DNA of 64,000 bases from Flavobacterium zepuense (GTDB lineage Bacteria; Bacteroidota; Bacteroidia; Flavobacteriales; Flavobacteriaceae). Positions 60,489 through 64,000 of the stretch are shown piece after piece (within the stretch, counting starts at the first letter, position 1; every line of letters starts with the position of its first letter). The position numbers and the translations under genes are program-made. The notes under the pieces are model-generated. The model searched no databases, was not told the origin of the DNA, and was given only the letters and a program-made list of their open reading frames with translations. The stretch spans positions 124,001 to 188,000 of the forward strand of contig NZ_VJVZ01000012.1 of NCBI RefSeq assembly GCF_007097145.1. Reading direction: 5' to 3'.

Positions 60489-60836
60489 TTAATATTGTAG
60501 GTCAGGATTAATATTTGGGGTAACCAATGTCTGCATGTTTTTAATAAATTCTTCCAGTTCGGCAAGGCGGTTTACTGTTTCTTTCTCACCGCTCTTTGTT
60601 AGCTTGTAATACTTACGCAGGCGGTTATCTACCCTTTCTACCTCTACATCCAGCAGGCCGTCTGCCTCCAGTTTATGTAGCGCAGGGTACAGTGCCCCCT
60701 CGGTAATATTAAGTTCGCCTTTGGTTATCAGCTTTACCTTTTGGGTAATCTCGTAACCGTACATTCGGCCGTTCTCTTCCAGCAGTTTCATAATAATGGT
60801 ATTAAGGCTGCCCTTATATAATTGTGAGTTTTTCAT
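60489..60836 (-). CDS. PadR family transcriptional regulator
   Basis: 115-residue winged-helix repressor: LYKGSLNTIIMKLLEENGRMYGYEITQKVKLITKGELNITEGALYPALHKLEADGLLDVEVE is the PadR domain, with a short C-terminal dimerisation helix (KETVNRLAELEEFIKNMQTLV). It probably senses a small molecule and controls its own operon: a good promoter with an inverted repeat in its spacer lies upstream. First gene of the five-gene module. Confidence 0.93.
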   Translation of the reverse strand: MKNSQLYKGSLNTIIMKLLEENGRMYGYEITQKVKLITKGELNITEGALYPALHKLEADGLLDVEVERVDNRLRKYYKLTKSGEKETVNRLAELEEFIKNMQTLVTPNINPDLQY

Positions 60837-60853
60837 GGTTTATTTTAAAAATT

Positions 60854-60884
60854 CAAATATACATAAATTTCTTATGCATAACAA
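60854..60884 (-). promoter_or_regulatory. padR promoter with embedded inverted repeat, likely autoregulatory operator
   Basis: Minus strand: TTG (60884-60882), 20 bases, TATATTTG (60861-60854). Read on the plus strand, the spacer holds TATACATAA (60858-60866), five bases, TTATGCATA (60872-60880), a 9-base inverted repeat with one mismatch. A repressor bound there would cover both promoter elements. Confidence 0.65.
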
Positions 60885-60936
60885 TCTTAAGTATTATTTT
60901 AGTGTTAGCATATTTTATTAACCTGATTGTAATGCG

Positions 60937-60944
60937 TATTTTTG
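60937..60944 (+). promoter_or_regulatory. -7 box of the ferredoxin-NADP reductase gene
   Basis: TATTTTTG, 19 bases before the ATG at 60964; a TTA occurs at the -33 distance (19-base spacing) instead of TTG. The padR operator lies about 55 bases upstream on the other strand. Confidence 0.45.
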
Positions 60945-60963
60945 CAGGAAATTTAATTGTAAG

Positions 60964-62016
60964 ATGTCAACATTTCATCCACTTATTATAAAAGATGTAA
61001 AAAGGGAAACCCCTGGTGCGGTTTCTATTGCTTTTGAAATTCCTGCCAACCTGCGCGAAGATTATAACTTTACAGCGGGCCAATACATAAACATAAAGAC
61101 CCAGTTTGAGGGCGAAGAGATACGAAAGGCTTACTCTATATGCTCGGCACCGGGCAGTGGCGAACTGCGTGTGGCTATTAAGGCCGTTAAAAACGGTGGA
61201 TTCTCAGTTTTTGCCAACGAAAAACTTGCCGCCGGCGACAGTATGGAGGTAGGTACCCCCGAAGGTAAATTTACTTTTGAACCTAAACCGGGCCGCCAGC
61301 GTAACTATGCCGCTTTTGCTGCCGGTAGCGGTATTACACCTGTAATGTCTATCCTTCAATCGGTACTACAGGGAGAGCCTGAGAGTACGTTTGTGCTGGT
61401 TTATGGTAACAAATCGCCGGAGGAAACTATTTTTCATGACCTGCTGCATACACTGCAACAAGAATATGTAGGCCGCTTTTTTGTTCAGTTCGTGTATAGT
61501 AAAGCCCGTGCCGAAGGCTCACTTTTTGGTCGTATAGAGCGTGCTGCCGTGAACTTTGTAATTAAGAACAAGCACAAGGAAAAAGAGTTTGAGAAATTTT
61601 ACCTGTGCGGGCCTGAAGAAATGATACTTACCGTGAATGAAGTGCTTAAGGAGCACAACGTACCGGAAAAGAACATTAAGTTTGAGCTTTTCTCTACCCC
61701 TATTGCCGAGAAAAAAATTACCGAAAGCCTTGATGGCCAAACCAAAGTTACTGTTCTTGTAGATGATGAAGAGGTTACATTTGTAATGCCTAAAGAAATG
61801 ACCTTGCTGGATGCAGCCCTAAAACAGGGTGTAGATGCACCGTATTCGTGCCAGGGAGGTATTTGCAGCAGCTGCATGGCACGCATTAAAAATGGTACTG
61901 CCGAGATGAAAAAGAATGCCATACTAACCGATAGCGAAATTGCCGAAGGCCTTATACTTACCTGCCAGGCACACCCAACATCACCGGAACTGTATGTAGA
62001 TTATGATGATGTTTAA
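60964..62016 (+). CDS. Ferredoxin-NADP(H) reductase-like protein with 2Fe-2S domain (PaaE-like)
   Basis: 350-residue soluble electron-transfer protein. The FAD domain has RKAYSICSAP (RxYS motif); the NAD(P)H domain has AAGSGITPVMSI and the CGPEEMI block near residue 218; the C-terminal plant-type ferredoxin domain has CQGGICSSC with a fourth Cys in LTCQAHP. The order matches phenylacetyl-CoA epoxidase subunit E and related reductases. The rest of the Paa pathway is absent from the window, so the electron acceptor is unknown. It is divergent from padR and monocistronic, with a terminator behind it. Confidence 0.93.
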   Translation: MSTFHPLIIKDVKRETPGAVSIAFEIPANLREDYNFTAGQYINIKTQFEGEEIRKAYSICSAPGSGELRVAIKAVKNGGFSVFANEKLAAGDSMEVGTPEGKFTFEPKPGRQRNYAAFAAGSGITPVMSILQSVLQGEPESTFVLVYGNKSPEETIFHDLLHTLQQEYVGRFFVQFVYSKARAEGSLFGRIERAAVNFVIKNKHKEKEFEKFYLCGPEEMILTVNEVLKEHNVPEKNIKFELFSTPIAEKKITESLDGQTKVTVLVDDEEVTFVMPKEMTLLDAALKQGVDAPYSCQGGICSSCMARIKNGTAEMKKNAILTDSEIAEGLILTCQAHPTSPELYVDYDDV

Positions 62017-62039
62017 AAGCACCCATGTGATATAAACGA

Positions 62040-62069
62040 AAAGCGCCCTGAGATCCAGGGCGCTTTTTT
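62040..62069. terminator. Terminator between the reductase and rlpA-like genes
   Basis: AAAGCGCCCTG, loop AGATC, CAGGGCGCTTTTTT: an 11-base perfect stem with T on one side and A on the other, between convergent genes. Confidence 0.9.
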
Positions 62070-62092
62070 GTGGGTATATTTTGTGTTTGTTT

Positions 62093-62467
62093 TTACTTTG
62101 CTACTTCTATGGTAACCTTTAGTTCGCCGTGGTTTTTATTGTCGGCAATTTCCATAAAGGCTTTTTTAGAAAGGTCAATATCTTTACCTGCCGAAAATGG
62201 CCCCCTGTCGTTTACAGTAACAATAACCGACTTGCCGTTGGCTTTGTTGGTTACTTTTACTTTAGTGCCAAAGGGTAGTTTTTTGTGGGCAGCGGTATTT
62301 TTGCTGTTACTGAATTTTTCTCCGCTGGCCGTTTTCTTACCGTTAAATTTATCGGCGTAGTAGGAGGCAACTGCGCTGCTATCATAACTCTTGTAAGAAC
62401 CTTTAGAGGCACCACATGATGCAAGCAAAAGGGCACAAAAACAAAGCAGTGCTATGCGTTTTGCCAT
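62093..62467 (-). CDS. RlpA-like septal ring lytic transglycosylase, lipoprotein form
   Basis: 124 residues, lipobox at MAKRIALLCFCALLLASC, then a double-psi beta barrel: ASYYADKFNGKKTASGEKF, AAHKKLPFGTKVKVTN and VTVNDRGPF. The His and Asp of these last two blocks match the residues essential for lytic transglycosylase action in RlpA. No SPOR domain. It is the second of a tandem pair, two bases after its paralogue. Confidence 0.88.
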   Translation of the reverse strand: MAKRIALLCFCALLLASCGASKGSYKSYDSSAVASYYADKFNGKKTASGEKFSNSKNTAAHKKLPFGTKVKVTNKANGKSVIVTVNDRGPFSAGKDIDLSKKAFMEIADNKNHGELKVTIEVAK

Positions 62468-62469
62468 AA

Positions 62470-62946
62470 TTATGCTTTCTCTATAATTTCTATCTTAACC
62501 TTGAATGATCCTGAACCTTTGTTAGAGGCAATTTCCATATAGGCTTTTTTGGTAAGGTCTATTTCAAGTTTTTTGCTAAACGGACCACGGTCGTTAACTT
62601 TTACATCTACAAATTTACCGTTGTTCTCGTTTGTTACTCTAACCATAGTGCCAAATGGCAATTTCATGTGGGCTGCGGTATATTTAGTATTATGAAATTT
62701 CTCTCCGCTGCAGGTTTTCCTTCCGTTAAATTTATCTGCGTAGTAAGTGGCTAATGCACTTTGTTTGTAAAGGGTAAGCTTGGTTTCTTCGGTTTTAACC
62801 GTTTTAACTTCGGTCTCTGTAGTATCGGCAACCTTAATTGCCATTGTTTTATTCTCTTTTTTTACCGGGGCAACATTTACTGTTGAAAAACCTGTTATAA
62901 CACATAATAACACTGCGGTACTGAAAATGATAATACTATTCTTCAT
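62470..62946 (-). CDS. RlpA-like septal ring lytic transglycosylase, secreted form
   Basis: 158 residues with an N-terminal signal or anchor segment (MKNSIIIFSTAVLLCVITGFS), a Lys/Glu/Thr-rich linker, then the same barrel (ATYYADKFNGRKTCSGEKF, AAHMKLPFGTMVRVTN, VKVNDRGPF). The barrel is about two thirds identical to its neighbour, which shows a recent tandem duplication. The two differ in anchoring: this one lacks the lipobox Cys and has a longer linker. Divergence in location may be the reason for keeping both. Confidence 0.86.
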   Translation of the reverse strand: MKNSIIIFSTAVLLCVITGFSTVNVAPVKKENKTMAIKVADTTETEVKTVKTEETKLTLYKQSALATYYADKFNGRKTCSGEKFHNTKYTAAHMKLPFGTMVRVTNENNGKFVDVKVNDRGPFSKKLEIDLTKKAYMEIASNKGSGSFKVKIEIIEKA

Positions 62947-63024
62947 AATAATTATAATTTTTTTGTCCTTATTAACAATATGCCATCGGCTAAAAAAAGC
63001 TTTAAGGAAAAGCTTAAGCCGCGG

Positions 63025-63465
63025 TTAGCTGAACCACTGACCCCAAGGGATCCTGCTTAAAAGCAGTACTAATGCTATGGCATACATGTATCCTATTTTC
63101 TTAAATTTTGCGGTAGCATCATCCGCTTTTTTATGTTTAGACCAGCCTATGGTTATCAAAGCAATGGCAATGATGTTAACAAGCGGGTGCTCTACAAAAA
63201 TTAATCGTAAATAACTGTCTTTCATTACACCGCCCATACCGGCAACTTTTGCAAGTTCAAGTTTAGGGTTAACAAAGAGCAGTATGACACCAATAACCAA
63301 TTGCACGTGCGAAAATATAAGAGCCAGCATGGCAATACGTTTGTCCTGGGCAGTAAAAGGCCTTTTAGTTGCCAGTCCTGCAAACGAATTTAATGCTGCA
63401 ATTAATAACAGTCCTAATACTCCAAATGCCCAATAGGAATGAAGATCTAAAACAGTTTCGTACAT
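63025..63465 (-). CDS. Small four-helix membrane protein, cytochrome-b-like
   Basis: 146 residues with four membrane helices; His residues in LDLHSYW, FSHVQLVIG, VEHPLVN and WSKHKK are placed at helix ends, as in di-heme membrane cytochromes. Proteins of this kind in Flavobacteriaceae are often labelled cytochrome B or, wrongly, ribosomal L27. Heme binding is an inference. A -7 box TATATTTG is at 63488-63495 on the minus strand, and an ICE-like palindrome lies 48 bases further upstream. Confidence 0.7.
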   Translation of the reverse strand: MYETVLDLHSYWAFGVLGLLLIAALNSFAGLATKRPFTAQDKRIAMLALIFSHVQLVIGVILLFVNPKLELAKVAGMGGVMKDSYLRLIFVEHPLVNIIAIALITIGWSKHKKADDATAKFKKIGYMYAIALVLLLSRIPWGQWFS

Positions 63466-63542
63466 GGTTTTTGTTTTGTTGGAAAAGCAAATATAGGGAA
63501 CACATGTAATAAAAACTGCACTAAAACTTAGTTAAAGACTAT

Positions 63543-63559
63543 TTTAGAATGAATCTAAA
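63543..63559. promoter_or_regulatory. TTTAGAA-N3-ATCTAAA near-palindrome, second ICE-like site
   Basis: TTTAGAATGAATCTAAA differs from the site at 30698-30714 by one arm base. It lies about 78 bases before the start of the small membrane protein. The gap 63466-63671 is otherwise AT-rich without motif. Confidence 0.4.
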
Positions 63560-63671
63560 CTGAATTTTAGTTAATATAAATTCTATTTATAAAAATATAA
63601 TTTAATTTTTTAGTAAAAATTATAATTTTTAAAACCAAATAGAGCCATAAATTTATGAGTGCCCGAAAAAT

Positions 63672-64000
63672 TTATATAGCCTCAAAAAGCTTACCCGGCA
63701 GCGGCCGGATAACTCCTTTAAGCTCCATAGTAAGCAGCAAAGATGACAGCCTGAAAATGGGCATTTCACATTGCAGCGCTATAATATCCATAAGCTCTTT
63801 GCCATTTTTTAGGAGGTAATCATACACTTTTTGCTCATCGGGTTCCAGCGAAACAAAAAGCTGTTTTTGTACAGGCTGTATCTTTTTTTCTTCCAGCTGC
63901 CAGTTGAGGATGTATATAAGGTCGGCAGCATTGGTAAGCAGGTTAGCGCGCTGGCTTTTTATAAGGTTGTTGCAGCCCATGCTGTACTTATCGGTAACGC
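63672..64000 (-). CDS. dprA: DNA processing protein DprA, C-terminal part cut by the window edge
   Basis: The frame continues past base 64000, since VTDKYSMGCNNLIKSQRANLLTNA reads without interruption before the visible ATG at 63978-63980; that stretch is the conserved DprA Rossmann-domain segment with the SxGCNxLI motif. The last 60 residues (QKVYDYLLKNGKELMDIIALQCEMPIFRLSSLLLTMELKGVIRPLPGKLFEAI) form the DprA winged-helix domain. DprA loads RecA on incoming single-stranded DNA in natural transformation. Only about 109 codons are seen. Confidence 0.9.
   Translation of the reverse strand, partial: VTDKYSMGCNNLIKSQRANLLTNAADLIYILNWQLEEKKIQPVQKQLFVSLEPDEQKVYDYLLKNGKELMDIIALQCEMPIFRLSSLLLTMELKGVIRPLPGKLFEAI

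Noticed and set aside
60964..62016. Evidence for a phenylacetate degradation cluster
   Set aside because: Only the reductase-type gene is present; no paaABCD or other pathway genes are in the window.

Overview
The window looks like a chromosomal segment of a member of the Flavobacteriaceae, close to Flavobacterium. Four things point there. Promoters follow the Bacteroidetes pattern of TTG, 18-20 bases, then TAnnTTTG (clearest at 4918-4948, 11360-11389, 53028-53056 and 60854-60884). Strong Shine-Dalgarno sites are absent. Family markers are present: the gliding and type IX secretion lipoprotein SprE/PorW, DUF4292, DUF5687, HemJ and an AtpB with a long His-rich N-terminus. The ATP synthase operon lacks atpD and atpC, which is usual for this phylum.

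Layout. 1-8 kb: the end of a probable hydrolase, pgi, an M23 peptidase lipoprotein, tryptophan dioxygenase, a DUF3108 protein, a candidate small RNA, then hppD and hmgA for tyrosine breakdown. 8-22 kb: housekeeping and repair genes (omega-amidase, comF, glyS, ogt, a deacetylase-fold enzyme, a 3'-5' exonuclease) separated by several stretches full of palindromic repeats. 22-39 kb: a heme region. A tightly packed minus-strand operon runs hemH, MATE pump, AT-rich unknown, hemJ, histidine kinase, enoyl-CoA hydratase. A plus-strand block runs hemA, hemC, hemD, hemE, hemF, hemB. A RAYT-type transposase gene lies between them inside its presumed REP palindromes. Every step from glutamyl-tRNA to heme is encoded here except hemL. 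An AraC-type regulator divergent from hemA is fronted by a 17-base palindrome identical in form to the Irr/iron-control-element consensus.

39-47 kb: a seven-gene minus-strand envelope operon (flippase, dut, sugar nucleotidyltransferase, TPR protein, DUF4292 lipoprotein, EnvC-like protein, duplicated peptide-ABC ATPase). 47-57 kb: sprE, bactofilin, atpZ and a small membrane protein, followed by atpB-E-F-H-A-G with its own promoter and a terminator. 57-61 kb: a PadR-controlled module of two paralogous membrane proteins, a DUF5687 permease and an ABC ATPase. 61-64 kb: a flavin/2Fe-2S reductase, two tandem RlpA-like proteins, a small membrane protein and the 3' part of dprA.

The most interesting non-coding signals are: the RAYT gene and eight REP copies; a roughly 286-bp hairpin-ended element with a second copy whose stems carry compensatory changes; a decayed second copy of the glyS 3' end behind an AT-rich unknown gene; a candidate small RNA whose terminator overlaps the next promoter; and operator-like inverted repeats at padR, ogt, hppD and araC/hemA. 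No rRNA, tRNA, CRISPR array, intact insertion sequence or prophage was seen.
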